Assembly: GCA_015059365.1 (NCBI GenBank)
Contig: SVAO01000001.1
Span: forward strand, 142,153-206,152
Length of the DNA: 64,000 nt
Reading direction: 5' to 3'
From: Bacillota bacterium
GTDB lineage: Bacteria > Bacillota_I > Bacilli_A > RF39 > UBA660
This document shows, piece after piece, positions 26,204 through 36,218 of the stretch. The position numbers and the translations under genes are program-made. The notes beneath the pieces are model-generated. The model saw only the letters and a list, made by a program, of their open reading frames with translations. It had not been told where the DNA came from and did no database searches. Position 1 is the first letter of the stretch. Every line of letters starts with the position of its first letter.

Positions 26204-26950
26204 TTAAAATGCAAAATGATTGATAATCATAAATATACTACCTATTATGAAAAATATATATGTTAACTTTTTAATATTATATTTTAAAGACTCTGGTAAT
26301 AATTCATAAAGTGCTATATGTATCATTATTCCTGCAATTATAGACATTAATATTCCCATTATAAAATCATTCATAAAAGGTTTTAAGAATAAAAATGCAA
26401 GTAATGCCCCTAAAGGTTCTGACATTCCAGATATAAATGTATAAAGTAGTGCTTTTCCCCTACTCTTCGTAGAATAATAAATAGGAACTGCTATACTTAT
26501 ACCTTCAGGAATGTTGTGTAATGCAATTGCAACAGTCAGTGAAATTCCCAAACTTATATTAGTGTTAGTAGCCATAAATGTAGCAATACCTTCAGGAATG
26601 TTATGCATTATAATTGCAAACATAGATATTAATCCTACTCTAAATAAGCCACTATGATTGGCGTTTTGCTCTTTAGGTATATATTTATCTATACTGATAG
26701 AAAATAACATCCCTATAGCCATAAAAATCGCAATTAATGGTATTTCTAAATAACTTTTATATTTTAATAAAGATATTGCTTCAGGAATTAAGTCTAATAT
26801 AGATACAGAAAACATTACACCAGCAGCAAAAGATAATGAACCTATAATAATTTTAGTGGTTTTAGTTTTAATGAAAATTAAAAGTGTTCCTATCATTGTA
26901 GAAAAACCAGCAATGAATGTCAACAAAAAACTATATAAAGTTATATTCAT
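26204..26950 (-). CDS. ZIP family metal transporter (ZupT-like)
   Basis: A 248-residue membrane protein with about eight helices. Two HNIPEG motifs (MHNIPEGIATF and LHNIPEGISIA) are the metal-binding helices of ZIP transporters, which import zinc and other divalent metals. I start at ATG 26950 behind GTGGTGAT rather than at the GTG four codons upstream. No zinc-regulated operator was recognised. Confidence 0.92.
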   Translation of the reverse strand: MNITLYSFLLTFIAGFSTMIGTLLIFIKTKTTKIIIGSLSFAAGVMFSVSILDLIPEAISLLKYKSYLEIPLIAIFMAIGMLFSISIDKYIPKEQNANHSGLFRVGLISMFAIIMHNIPEGIATFMATNTNISLGISLTVAIALHNIPEGISIAVPIYYSTKSRGKALLYTFISGMSEPLGALLAFLFLKPFMNDFIMGILMSIIAGIMIHIALYELLPESLKYNIKKLTYIFFIIGSIFMIINHFAF

Positions 26951-26984
26951 ATTAATCACCACTAAATTATATAAATTAAAACAA

Positions 26985-27012
26985 TAAAAAAGAAGTTACT
27001 TTTATTAGTAAC
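26985..27012 (-). terminator. Terminator of the Xer gene
   Basis: Read on the minus strand, stem GTTACT / AGTAAC followed by a T-rich run. Confidence 0.7.
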
Positions 27013-27015
27013 AAC

Positions 27016-27912
27016 TTAATTGTCTCCATGTGGATGAGAATTGTTATAATTTTCTTTTAAATGTTGACTAGAAACATGCGTATAAATTTGTGTTGTAGAT
27101 AAATTAGAATGCCCAAGCATTTCTTGTATACTTCTAAGATCTGCACCATAATCAAGCAAATGAGTTGCAAATGAATGCCTTAGAGTATGAGGTGAAAGTG
27201 GAGTTTGTATTTGTTTTTGTTTTGCTAATGCCTTAATAATCTTAAAAAATCCTTGTCTAGTCATTACCTTTCCATGGTTATTTACAAAAATATAATCGTG
27301 ATAATCTGTTTTCATCATTTGATTACGAAATTCTAATATATATTTTTTGATATAGTATATAGAATAATCGTTGATAGGAATTATACGTTCTTTACTCCCC
27401 TTCCCCATTGTTCTAACAAAACAATTATCGAAATCAATGTCATTTATTCTTAAATTAACAAGTTCACTTACTCTAAGTCCTGTAGCATACATTAATTCCA
27501 GCATTGCTTTGTTTCTATAACTATAATTATCTTTTAAGTCAATATCTAATAATGTTTCAACTTCTTCTTTTGATAACGTCGTTGGCAATTGTTTTTTAAG
27601 TTTAGGTAATTCTAAAAACTCCGATGGATTAATATCAATATACTTTTCAATTAATAAAAATTTATAAAAAGATTTGATAACAGAAACATTGTGAGCCAAT
27701 GTTCTATCACTAATATCTTCTTGTTTAAGATAATTTAAATAATTTCTTATATCATCATGTTTAATATTATTTAAATTTTGATTTTTATTTTTAAAAAAAT
27801 TTATATATTTTAATATTTCATTTTTATAAGATTCAATAGTGAGATTACTGTATTTTTTATCTATCTTTAAATAATTACAAAAATCATTTAATATATCATC
27901 ATATGATTTCAT
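27016..27912 (-). CDS. xerD: Tyrosine recombinase XerC/XerD
   Basis: A 298-residue site-specific recombinase with the SAM-like N-terminal DNA-binding domain and a full catalytic set: Arg in ATGLRVSEL, Lys in GKGSKER, His-Leu-Arg in SPHTLRHSF, His in LGHSNLSTTQ and Tyr in QIYTHV. Length matches chromosomal Xer proteins that resolve dimers at dif. No phage or integron genes or att-like repeats are near, so it is a housekeeping enzyme. XerC versus XerD is a guess. Confidence 0.92.
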   Translation of the reverse strand: MKSYDDILNDFCNYLKIDKKYSNLTIESYKNEILKYINFFKNKNQNLNNIKHDDIRNYLNYLKQEDISDRTLAHNVSVIKSFYKFLLIEKYIDINPSEFLELPKLKKQLPTTLSKEEVETLLDIDLKDNYSYRNKAMLELMYATGLRVSELVNLRINDIDFDNCFVRTMGKGSKERIIPINDYSIYYIKKYILEFRNQMMKTDYHDYIFVNNHGKVMTRQGFFKIIKALAKQKQIQTPLSPHTLRHSFATHLLDYGADLRSIQEMLGHSNLSTTQIYTHVSSQHLKENYNNSHPHGDN

Positions 27913-28021
27913 ATTACCACCATCATAATTATAACATTTTTTGAAATTTTATTAAACATAATATAATCCAAAATTTGTTTGATAACCCTTATAATTATGA
28001 TACAATATATTTGGTGATAAC

Positions 28022-29230
28022 ATGAATGAACCATTAGCAATTAAACTTCGCCCAAAATGTTTAAAAGATATAGTTGGACAACAACATTTAGTTGGAGAAA
28101 ACAAAGTAATATATAATATGGTTAAAAATAAAAGATTATTTTCAATGATTTTATACGGAAAACCAGGAATTGGAAAAACCACAATCGCAAGTGCTATTGT
28201 GGAAGAATTAGGTCTTAGATATCGCATGTTAAATGCAGTTATTAATAATAAAAAAGACTTTGATACTGTTGTTGAAGAAGCAAAAATGTATGGCAATATT
28301 GTTGTTATTATGGATGAAATCCATCGTTTGAATAAAGATAAACAAGATTTATTATTACCATATTTAGAAAATGGCTTAATTACTTTAATAGGAATGACTA
28401 CTTCTAATCCCTATCATAAAATTAATCCAGCCATTAGAAGTAGATGCCAGATTTTTGAATTAAACGAATTATCAATAGAAAATGTGTCTCATGCACTAAA
28501 GAAAGCAGTTGATTCTAAACTTTTACCAGATATAAAAACTGATGATGAAGCATTAGAATATATCGCAACTCTATCTGGAGGCGATTTAAGATTTGCTTAT
28601 AATTTATTAGAAGTATCATATTATTCAGCATCTGATTCACATATTACTACAGATATAGTCAAAACTGTAAACTCTAAACCAGTATTTTTCCATGATAAAA
28701 ATGAGGATGGGCATTATGATGTTATTAGTGCTTTTCAAAAGAGCATTAGAGGAAGCGATGTTAATGCTGCACTGCACTATTTAGCTAGATTAATAGAAGC
28801 AGAAGATTTAGATATAATATATCGAAGAATGAGTGTAATTGCTTATGAAGATATAGGACTTGCTAATCCTAGTATTGGGCCAAAAGTAGATGCTTGTATT
28901 AATGCATGTGAAAGATTAGGTTTACCAGAAGCTAGAATTCCGCTCGCTGCGACAGTAATTGAAATGGCTTTGTCTCCTAAATCTAACAGTGCAGAAAGTG
29001 CTATAGATGCGGCTTTAAATGACATTCGAAGTGGTAATACAGGTAATGTCCCAAATCATATTAAAACAAATTCTCAAGATTATTTGTATCCCCATAATTA
29101 TCCCAATTCATGGGTTAAACAGCAATACCTACCTGATAATATTAAAGATAAAAAATATTATCATCCAAAACTAACAAGTAAATACGAACAATCACTAAAA
29201 TCAGTTTACGATAAAATAAATAATAATTGA
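28022..29230 (+). CDS. rarA: Replication-associated recombination protein RarA (MgsA)
   Basis: A 402-residue AAA+ ATPase related to clamp loaders that acts at stalled forks. Walker A GKPGIGKTT, Walker B VVIMDEIHR and sensor 1 IGMTTSNP are clear. The C-terminal oligomerisation domain carries IAYEDIGLANP and AATVIEMALSPKSN. Length is typical. GGTGATAAC precedes the ATG. Its TGA stop confirms normal TGA use. Confidence 0.95.
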   Translation: MNEPLAIKLRPKCLKDIVGQQHLVGENKVIYNMVKNKRLFSMILYGKPGIGKTTIASAIVEELGLRYRMLNAVINNKKDFDTVVEEAKMYGNIVVIMDEIHRLNKDKQDLLLPYLENGLITLIGMTTSNPYHKINPAIRSRCQIFELNELSIENVSHALKKAVDSKLLPDIKTDDEALEYIATLSGGDLRFAYNLLEVSYYSASDSHITTDIVKTVNSKPVFFHDKNEDGHYDVISAFQKSIRGSDVNAALHYLARLIEAEDLDIIYRRMSVIAYEDIGLANPSIGPKVDACINACERLGLPEARIPLAATVIEMALSPKSNSAESAIDAALNDIRSGNTGNVPNHIKTNSQDYLYPHNYPNSWVKQQYLPDNIKDKKYYHPKLTSKYEQSLKSVYDKINNN

Positions 29231-29241
29231 GGAAAACAAAT

Positions 29242-29877
29242 ATGGAGATAAATATTGATAAAAGAAAAACAAATTATGATGACCTAGTTAAAAGAGGGAG
29301 AGCAAGAATTATGTCTAAATATAGCGAAATAATAAAAAGAAATTTTATTGATCACGATACCTATCACAAATGGTTAAGTATTTTTTCTAATAAGTATCCC
29401 TACTTTAATGATGCAATGTTTGGCAAATTATTGTTTGATGCAGCAGATTTTGAAAATTGTTCAATTGATAGAGATGACTATTTTGCGGTTTCAAGACTAT
29501 ATTTATTATTCAGTGCAGTAAATGAATTTTATAAAGAAGGTGCCAATCCTAAGACAATTGTTTCTGATAAAACAAGCATGTATTATTACTTTACTAGTGA
29601 AAATACTAAATATAAGATTGGTTACGAATTATGGAATAATGAATTTGTTCACTGTTGTTATCGTTTAAATGATAACTTTGAGGCAGAATTTATTGATATA
29701 AAAGATATTAGAAAAAAGTATTTTGACAAGGAATTAAAAAAACAACAAAAATTAATGTTACAAAAATTGAGAGCTGAAGTAAAAAACTTGTTAGGTTATG
29801 GATGCTTACCGGAAGATATAACAAATATTATTGATGAAGAGATTAAAGAAGCTAAAACAAAAAAATTGAGTTATTAA
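29242..29877 (+). CDS. Hypothetical protein downstream of rarA
   Basis: A 211-residue soluble protein without a recognised domain, rich in charged and aromatic residues, with a probable coiled-coil near residues 160-185. I start at ATG 29242 with GAGGA in front; the TTG at 29227 overlaps the rarA stop and is less likely. It sits 11 nt behind rarA and faces holA, so it is probably co-transcribed with rarA. Confidence 0.68.
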   Translation: MEINIDKRKTNYDDLVKRGRARIMSKYSEIIKRNFIDHDTYHKWLSIFSNKYPYFNDAMFGKLLFDAADFENCSIDRDDYFAVSRLYLLFSAVNEFYKEGANPKTIVSDKTSMYYYFTSENTKYKIGYELWNNEFVHCCYRLNDNFEAEFIDIKDIRKKYFDKELKKQQKLMLQKLRAEVKNLLGYGCLPEDITNIIDEEIKEAKTKKLSY

Positions 29878-29892
29878 TTTAACTCAATTTTT
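29861..29892. terminator. Bidirectional terminator
   Basis: A 13-bp inverted repeat AAAAATTGAGTTA / TAACTCAATTTTT at the convergent ends of the hypothetical gene and holA. Confidence 0.85.
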
Positions 29893-30835
29893 ATTTTATC
29901 TCACCTAGTATAAACAACTCTAATCCTAAAGCAGCATCTATATTACCAGACTTAATGTCATAATCTAAATCTGCTAGTTTAGATATATAATTTAAAAGCA
30001 TATTAGAATCATAATTTGTAACTTTCTCTAATGCTAATTTAATACGATAAGGATGAATTCCTAATTTAGTTGCTATATCATTACCTGTGTACCCTTTTTT
30101 ATATAATTCTTTAGCTTGGTACATAATCCTAAACTGATTGGCCAACATGATTAACACTTTAATTGGTTCTTCGCCATTTTTCAACATTTCATAATAAGTT
30201 TCAATTGTTTTTTCTTTGTTTTTATTAATTAACATATCTATAAAAGCAAAAATATCTATGTCTATATTTCTAGATGTTAAATTAATTATATCTTCTTTAG
30301 TAATGTTTTTATTATTGTCTTTATAACATTTTATTTTATCAACTTCTTGAGATATTATTTCTAAATTATTCCCTACTCTATCTATTAATAAATTAATGTC
30401 TGAAAAACTAATCTCATAATTATCAAACATTTCTTTAACTATTGAATTTAAATTCCCACTTTTATTAAAATCTTTAATAACCCCTAGTTTTTTAATTTCC
30501 TTTACAATTTTTTTTCGTTCATCTAATTTTTCATAAATAATATTAAAAATCAAAATTGTATCTGGGTTAATGTTCTTAAAATATTCTAAAAAGTCATCTG
30601 GATTAGAATCACTTTTGATGTTTTTTCCAGTAAAAATGTAACTATTATCAACTATAATTGCTTTTTTATCACCAAACATAGAAATAGTTTGTGCATCATC
30701 AATTATATCTTTGAAATTACTCTCTTCTAGATTATAATTACTAACATTTATCCTTTCAATTTTATGCTTTTCTAAAATACTTTTAATTTCCTTATTTATT
30801 AAGTATTTTTCTAGTCCATATAATAAATACAACAT
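29891..30835 (-). CDS. holA: DNA polymerase III subunit delta
   Basis: A 314-residue clamp-loader delta subunit. The opening YLLYGLEKYLINKEI and the later IDIFAFIDML and LANQFRIMYQAKEL segments fit HolA (YqeN) of Firmicutes. It opens the sliding clamp within the pol III holoenzyme. I start at ATG 30835, since the upstream GTG codons are part of the GTGGTGG ribosome site. Confidence 0.88.
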   Translation of the reverse strand: MLYLLYGLEKYLINKEIKSILEKHKIERINVSNYNLEESNFKDIIDDAQTISMFGDKKAIIVDNSYIFTGKNIKSDSNPDDFLEYFKNINPDTILIFNIIYEKLDERKKIVKEIKKLGVIKDFNKSGNLNSIVKEMFDNYEISFSDINLLIDRVGNNLEIISQEVDKIKCYKDNNKNITKEDIINLTSRNIDIDIFAFIDMLINKNKEKTIETYYEMLKNGEEPIKVLIMLANQFRIMYQAKELYKKGYTGNDIATKLGIHPYRIKLALEKVTNYDSNMLLNYISKLADLDYDIKSGNIDAALGLELFILGEIK

Positions 30836-30867
30836 AACAACCACCACATTCTATATTCCATTATATC

Positions 30868-30897
30868 AAAAAAATAGGTAATATTATACCTATTTTT
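30868..30897 (-). terminator. Terminator of the ABC exporter operon
   Basis: Read on the minus strand, stem TAGGTA / TACCTA followed by T's. Confidence 0.75.
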
Positions 30898-32704
30898 ACA
30901 TTTGTTCAAACTGAGAATTGTATAGTTTTGCATAGAACCCATTTTTACTTAACAAATCTTTATGAGTTCCTTGCTCTATTATATCTCCTTCGTTCATAAC
31001 TAATATTAAATCAGCGTTTTTAATAGTAGATAGGCGATGTGCTATAATGAAACTAGTTCTCCCTACCATAAGATTATCCATAGCCTTTTGAATTAATACT
31101 TCTGTACGAGTATCAACGCTGCTGGTTGCTTCATCTAATATCAAAATTTTGGGATTTGCTAGAATAACACGGGCAATGGTAAGCAGTTGTTTTTGGCCAC
31201 CTGAAATATTATCGGCTTCTTCATTTAAAACCATATCATAATTATCTGGCAATGTTTTAATAAAGTGATCTACACTGGCTGTTTTACAGGCTTCAACGAT
31301 ATCATTATCACTAGCATCTAAATTTCCATAACGGATATTTTCTTTAATGGTTCCATTAAACAGCCAAGTATCTTGTAAAACCATTCCAAATAAACTTCTA
31401 AGTTGATTTCTGCTAAAGTCTTTTATATTGTAACCATCAATCCTAATACTGCCACTATTAATATCATAAAATCTCATTAATAATTTAATTATCGTACTTT
31501 TACCTGCTCCAGTTGGACCTACAATTGCTATTTTTTGGCCTTTTTTGACTTTGGCATTAAAGTTATTAATTATTATTTTGTTTTCATTATAACCAAACTT
31601 AACATCTTTAAATTCAATATTTCCTTTAATCTCTTCCAAATTAATATTTAACGCTTGATCTTCTTTTTCCTCTTCTTCATCTAAAAAGTCAAATACTCTT
31701 TCACTTGCGGCCACCGCAGCTTGAACCAAATTAGTTACTTGAGCTAATTGATTAATTTGATTAGTTAAATTTTTTACATATTGAGCAAACGTTAAAATAT
31801 CTCCAACTTGAATCTTGTTTTGAGCAGTTAAATAACCACCAAAAACCACAATAATAACATATCCTAAATTGCCAATAAAGCCCATAATTGGATGCATCAT
31901 TGTTGATAAAAATTGACTTTTCCAAGCACTATCATATAAATTTTTATTCATTTCATTAAATACAGTAATTGCTTTTTCTTCGCCATTAAATGCTTTAACA
32001 ACATCATGTCCGCCATAGATTTCCTCTATATGTCCGTTTATATGTCCAATAGATTCTTGTTGCTGATCAAAGAATTTTTGACTTCTTTTTACTACTTGAC
32101 CAACAATTATTAAACAGAAAGGTAATATCAAAATAGAAACAATTGTCATAGGAATATTTATTGATATCATCATAATTAATACTCCCACAATTGTAGCAAC
32201 ACTTGATATTATTTGAGTAATACATTGGTTTAGACTTTGTGACAATGTGTCAATATCGTTAGTCATTCTAGAAAGTATTTCACCATGTGTTTGTTTATCA
32301 AAATATTTCATTGGTAATCTGTTTAATTTTTCACTCATTTCTTTTCTTAATTGGTAAGAAATTTTGTTAGATACCTTATTCATGATTAATCCTTGAATAA
32401 ATGAGAAAAGCAAACTTAAAATATATAATATTACCAATATAAAGCAGATTTGACCAATTCTTACAAAATCAATTCCTCCTGTATTTGTAATTTTTCGCAT
32501 TAAACCTACAAAAATTTCTGTAGTCATATTTCCTAATATTTTAGGGCCAACTATATTAAATATGGTAGAACAAACAGCAAAAAACATTACAAAGAAAATA
32601 CTTATTTTATATTTTTTTAAGTAAGAAATTAGTTTCTTAAATGTCTTTTTAAAATCTTTAGGTTTCTCTATAGTTCCTCTGATAAGTCCCTTTTTATTAT
32701 TCAT
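30896..32704 (-). CDS. ABC exporter half-transporter, consensus ATPase partner
   Basis: A 602-residue type IV exporter half: six membrane helices (about residues 30-330) then an ATPase with Walker A GPTGAGKST, signature ISGGQ, Walker B ILILDEATSS and the H-loop in IIAHRLST. The Glu after Walker B is present, so this half carries the hydrolytic site. It pairs with the upstream gene, which it overlaps by 8 nt (ATGAATAA), as in heterodimeric exporters such as BmrCD, LmrCD or TM287/288. Substrates may be drugs, peptides or lipids. Confidence 0.92.
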   Translation of the reverse strand: MNNKKGLIRGTIEKPKDFKKTFKKLISYLKKYKISIFFVMFFAVCSTIFNIVGPKILGNMTTEIFVGLMRKITNTGGIDFVRIGQICFILVILYILSLLFSFIQGLIMNKVSNKISYQLRKEMSEKLNRLPMKYFDKQTHGEILSRMTNDIDTLSQSLNQCITQIISSVATIVGVLIMMISINIPMTIVSILILPFCLIIVGQVVKRSQKFFDQQQESIGHINGHIEEIYGGHDVVKAFNGEEKAITVFNEMNKNLYDSAWKSQFLSTMMHPIMGFIGNLGYVIIVVFGGYLTAQNKIQVGDILTFAQYVKNLTNQINQLAQVTNLVQAAVAASERVFDFLDEEEEKEDQALNINLEEIKGNIEFKDVKFGYNENKIIINNFNAKVKKGQKIAIVGPTGAGKSTIIKLLMRFYDINSGSIRIDGYNIKDFSRNQLRSLFGMVLQDTWLFNGTIKENIRYGNLDASDNDIVEACKTASVDHFIKTLPDNYDMVLNEEADNISGGQKQLLTIARVILANPKILILDEATSSVDTRTEVLIQKAMDNLMVGRTSFIIAHRLSTIKNADLILVMNEGDIIEQGTHKDLLSKNGFYAKLYNSQFEQM

Positions 32705-34868
32705 TGGCTAATTCCTCCTTGCTAAGTTGTGATAAAGCAATTTCTTTATAGATTTGACACTTTTTCATTAATTCTTTATGGGTACCTTTTCCAACTATTT
32801 TACCCTCATCTAATACTATAATTTGTTCTGCATTCATAATAGTACTAATGCGTTGAGCAACAATTAAAACGGTTTTGTCTTTTGTAATTGTCTTTAATTC
32901 ACAACGAAGTTTTGCGTCTGTTTTAAAATCGAGTGCTGAAAAACTGTCATCAAATATATATATTTTCGGATTTTTAGCAATAGCTCTTGCGATAGATAAT
33001 CTTTGCTTTTGTCCACCTGAAACGTTAGAACCACCCTGACTAATTTTATATTTTGTTTTTCCTTTTAATTTATTTACAAATTCTTCTGCTTGAGATATTT
33101 TAATAGCTTCTTTGATTTGTTTTTTATTTTCATTATCATTACCATAATTAACATTACTTTCAATATCTCCAGTAAACAAAATGCCTTTTTGGGGAACAAA
33201 GCCAATATGATTTCTTAAATCTTTAATATCAATATCTTTAATATCTTTTCCATCTATTAAAATCATTCCACTAGTTGCATCATAAAATCTAGGAATTAAA
33301 TTAATTAAAGTTGATTTACCACTTCCTGTCGAACCAATAAAAGCAGTAGTTTCACCAGGAACAGCTTTAAAACTAATATCAGTAATAACATCATAATCTG
33401 CATCTGGATATCTAAATGATACATTTTTAAATTCAACTACTCCATCAATTGTTTTATCAAGTTTTATAGGATTTAAAGCATTATTAATAGAGTCTTTAGT
33501 TTCTATTATCTCAACTACACGCTTAGCAGATATACTAGCACGTGGAAGCATAATAGACATCATTGAAATCATTAGAAAAGCTGATATAATTTGCATAGTG
33601 TATTGAATATAGGCCATAATGTGTCCTACCTGCATTGCACCAAGATCTACACCCTTTGCACCTACATAAACAATAACTAAAGAAATAATATTCATAATAA
33701 ACATCATCGCAGGCATCATAAAACTCATAACTCTTCCAATAAATATATTTGTATTAGTTAAATCTTTATTGGCAATATCAAATCTTTTTTCTTCGTGACG
33801 TTCATTTGCAAATGCTCTAATTACAGGTAGTCCTGTTAGTAATTCACGTGTTACTAAATTAACTTTATCAACTAATTTTTGAACAATTTTAAATTTTGGA
33901 GTAGCCATTCCGAACAATACAATTACTAATGTCGTTATAGATAAAACAGCTATACCAATAATATAAGTCATTGAAGCATTAGTATTTAATGCTTTAATAA
34001 CTCCACCAACTCCAATGATTGGAGCATAAAAAACTACCCTAAGTAAAAACAATATGACAGATTGAACTTGTTGAACATCATTAGTTGTACGAGTTATAAG
34101 AGATGCTTGACCAAAAGTTTTTACTTCGTTTTTAGAAAAACCAACTACTTTGGTAAAAACTTTTTTGCGTAATGTATATCCAAGTCTAGCAGCCATTTTT
34201 GAACCAACAAATACAGTAAGTATTCCCACTGACATAGTTGCAAGTGATATTCCTAACATTATTAACCCAGATTTAATAATATATATATTTTGTAGTTTTG
34301 AAACATCAATACCAAGACGAATATATTCGTTTTTAACAAATGTAATAGCAGAACTATTTATGATGGTCTCCGGCAGTTGATTGATTTTAGTATTAACTTG
34401 ATTTAATAACGTTGTTTTTTCTTCTAAACTCATATTTGCTAGCATTACAAATACATCTTGATCATCTGGAACTTCAATAAGGTTAAGACCATTATTAGAG
34501 TCAGTATTTAGATATGTAACTACTGTCATCGCTTTCGATAAAATGTTTGATAGTTCCTTCTTATTCACTTCATTTTTTAGACTATATTTTAACTCTGTAG
34601 AATCATTTACAAAACCATCTTCATAAAAACTATTTAAAACATATTCCTTCTCTGCTTCATCCAAAAATAAAACAATTTTATTCAATGAATTTTCACCAAT
34701 TTGATTAATTGCAGCATCAGTAATTCCACTTTGTTGAACACCAATATTTACAATATTTGATGTATAATCAGGTAAGGTTAAATCTAAACAAGCTTGTAAG
34801 ATCAGTAAACCAATAATTACTAATACTGATAAAAACGATTTTTTTAAATATTTTAAAATTTTAAACAT
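32697..34868 (-). CDS. ABC exporter half-transporter, degenerate-site partner with a large loop
   Basis: A 723-residue exporter half. It has Walker A GSTGSGKST, signature VSGGQ and Walker B IYIFDDSFSA. Asp replaces the catalytic Glu after Walker B and the H-loop reads VAQRIST, with Gln where His is usual, so its own site should be degenerate. About 150 extra residues (roughly 35-190) sit between the first two membrane helices and should lie outside the cell. AAATTGCCTCC read on the minus strand gives a good ribosome site. It is the first gene of the pair. Confidence 0.92.
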   Translation of the reverse strand: MFKILKYLKKSFLSVLVIIGLLILQACLDLTLPDYTSNIVNIGVQQSGITDAAINQIGENSLNKIVLFLDEAEKEYVLNSFYEDGFVNDSTELKYSLKNEVNKKELSNILSKAMTVVTYLNTDSNNGLNLIEVPDDQDVFVMLANMSLEEKTTLLNQVNTKINQLPETIINSSAITFVKNEYIRLGIDVSKLQNIYIIKSGLIMLGISLATMSVGILTVFVGSKMAARLGYTLRKKVFTKVVGFSKNEVKTFGQASLITRTTNDVQQVQSVILFLLRVVFYAPIIGVGGVIKALNTNASMTYIIGIAVLSITTLVIVLFGMATPKFKIVQKLVDKVNLVTRELLTGLPVIRAFANERHEEKRFDIANKDLTNTNIFIGRVMSFMMPAMMFIMNIISLVIVYVGAKGVDLGAMQVGHIMAYIQYTMQIISAFLMISMMSIMLPRASISAKRVVEIIETKDSINNALNPIKLDKTIDGVVEFKNVSFRYPDADYDVITDISFKAVPGETTAFIGSTGSGKSTLINLIPRFYDATSGMILIDGKDIKDIDIKDLRNHIGFVPQKGILFTGDIESNVNYGNDNENKKQIKEAIKISQAEEFVNKLKGKTKYKISQGGSNVSGGQKQRLSIARAIAKNPKIYIFDDSFSALDFKTDAKLRCELKTITKDKTVLIVAQRISTIMNAEQIIVLDEGKIVGKGTHKELMKKCQIYKEIALSQLSKEELANE

Positions 34869-34932
34869 AAATTGCCTCCTTTATATTGTATTCTTATCTA
34901 ATTATGTATGAAAATAAATTATATGTCAATGT

Positions 34933-34957
34933 AAAAAGAAGTTAAAAAACTTCTTTA
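34933..34957 (-). terminator. Terminator after the tcdA pair
   Basis: Read on the minus strand, stem GAAGTT / AACTTC followed by T5. Confidence 0.65.
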
Positions 34958-35494
34958 ACTTATTAATAAATCTCCAATTAAATTTATTAAGGAATATCCT
35001 ATATCACAAATATAATATCCAAAATCTTTAAATGGATTATTTTTAGCATTACTGTTATCTATTGTAATTAATATTTGATTTTCAAATTCTAGTATCTCTA
35101 TCTTAGTATTATAACGTTTATATCTTTTTTCTAATAATTCTAAATCAATATCTTTTGTATATCCATAGATATATAATTTACTTTTATTTATATACACACT
35201 GTCCTTTATAAAAGTTCTTAAAAAACGTCCAATATCTTCAAAATTACAAATAATAAAATCTATTTTCTTTTTCTTAAACACTTTCCTAATTTTATTTATA
35301 AATATTGTTTTGCCTTTGCCATTTGTTGTTTGTTGGCGTGTTCTTTTTTTTCCATTAAAATCTAGACTATAACTATTTTTAATATTAGTATTTTTTTCTA
35401 AAACTTGTTCCACAGTAGGAAACTCTAACCCAATAGTTAAAACATTTCCTGATATATCTTTACATATTTTTTTTAATTCACTAATCAAAGTCAT
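34955..35494 (-). CDS. Hypothetical protein downstream of tcdA
   Basis: A 179-residue basic protein with a Lys/Arg-rich stretch around residues 50-85 and a hydrophobic end. The first 40 residues and the segments IDFIICNFEDIGRFL and SKLYIYGYT suggest a Rossmann-like alpha/beta fold similar to methyltransferase-type proteins, but the SAM motif is not clear. I start at ATG 35494 behind GAAGTGA, just after the tcdA stop. Function unknown. Confidence 0.62.
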   Translation of the reverse strand: MTLISELKKICKDISGNVLTIGLEFPTVEQVLEKNTNIKNSYSLDFNGKKRTRQQTTNGKGKTIFINKIRKVFKKKKIDFIICNFEDIGRFLRTFIKDSVYINKSKLYIYGYTKDIDLELLEKRYKRYNTKIEILEFENQILITIDNSNAKNNPFKDFGYYICDIGYSLINLIGDLLIS

Positions 35495-35498
35495 ATTT

Positions 35499-36182
35499 TC
35501 ACTTCTTTTCTTTAATAATATCATTTATAACATAACTTGCACAAATAAGTCCAGCTGTTCCAGGAACAAATGCATTTGAACCAATGGGTTTAGAAATTTT
35601 TAATGGTTGTTCATCACTACAAACTACCATTACTTTGTAATTAATTTTATTATCAATTACAAATTTTCTTAATATTTTAGCAATAGGATCATAACTAGTC
35701 TTTCGTATATCTAAAATTTGAAAACGTGTTGGATCAAATTTATTTCCAGTGCCCATACAAGAAATTAACTTTATATTATTATTTTTGCAATTTAAGATTA
35801 AATTCTTCTTAACATCTATAGAATCACAAGCATCTATAATATAGTCACTATCTTTTTCATATAATTCGTTAATATTACTTACATCTATTTTTTTAGAAAC
35901 TAATTCAACATCACAACTGGGATTAATACTCTTAATTCGTTTATATAAAACTTCGGTTTTTAATTCTCCTACGTTTTTTTGTTCAGTCATTAGCTGCCTA
36001 TTTAAATTAGTTATATCTATTGTATCATAATCAACTAGAATTAATTTGCCAATTCCACTTCTAACTAAAGCTTCAACAGCGTAGCTTCCTACTCCGCCAA
36101 GCCCTAATACTAAAACTTTAGCACTTCTGATATCATTAATTTTATCGCCAATCATGATTTCTAATCTTGATAGTTGTTCCAC
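35499..36182 (-). CDS. tcdA: tRNA threonylcarbamoyladenosine dehydratase (TcdA/CsdL)
   Basis: A 227-residue E1-like ThiF/MoeB family enzyme that cyclises t6A37 in tRNA with ATP. The Rossmann motif GLGGVGSYAVEAL (about residues 27-39), the ATP-site RSGIG.KLILVDYD and NLNRQ segments and the DACDS motif are typical. Start is GTG 36182 behind GGTGATAAC. Some family members mature molybdopterin or thiamine, but length and motifs fit TcdA. Confidence 0.88.
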   Translation of the reverse strand: MEQLSRLEIMIGDKINDIRSAKVLVLGLGGVGSYAVEALVRSGIGKLILVDYDTIDITNLNRQLMTEQKNVGELKTEVLYKRIKSINPSCDVELVSKKIDVSNINELYEKDSDYIIDACDSIDVKKNLILNCKNNNIKLISCMGTGNKFDPTRFQILDIRKTSYDPIAKILRKFVIDNKINYKVMVVCSDEQPLKISKPIGSNAFVPGTAGLICASYVINDIIKEKK

Positions 36183-36218
36183 GTTATCACCAAGATTATT
36201 ATATCAAAAAAAGGTAAT

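Noticed and set aside
27016..27912. Tyrosine recombinase as an integrase of a mobile element
   Set aside because: Size and motifs fit chromosomal XerC/D and no att repeats, phage or conjugation genes are nearby.
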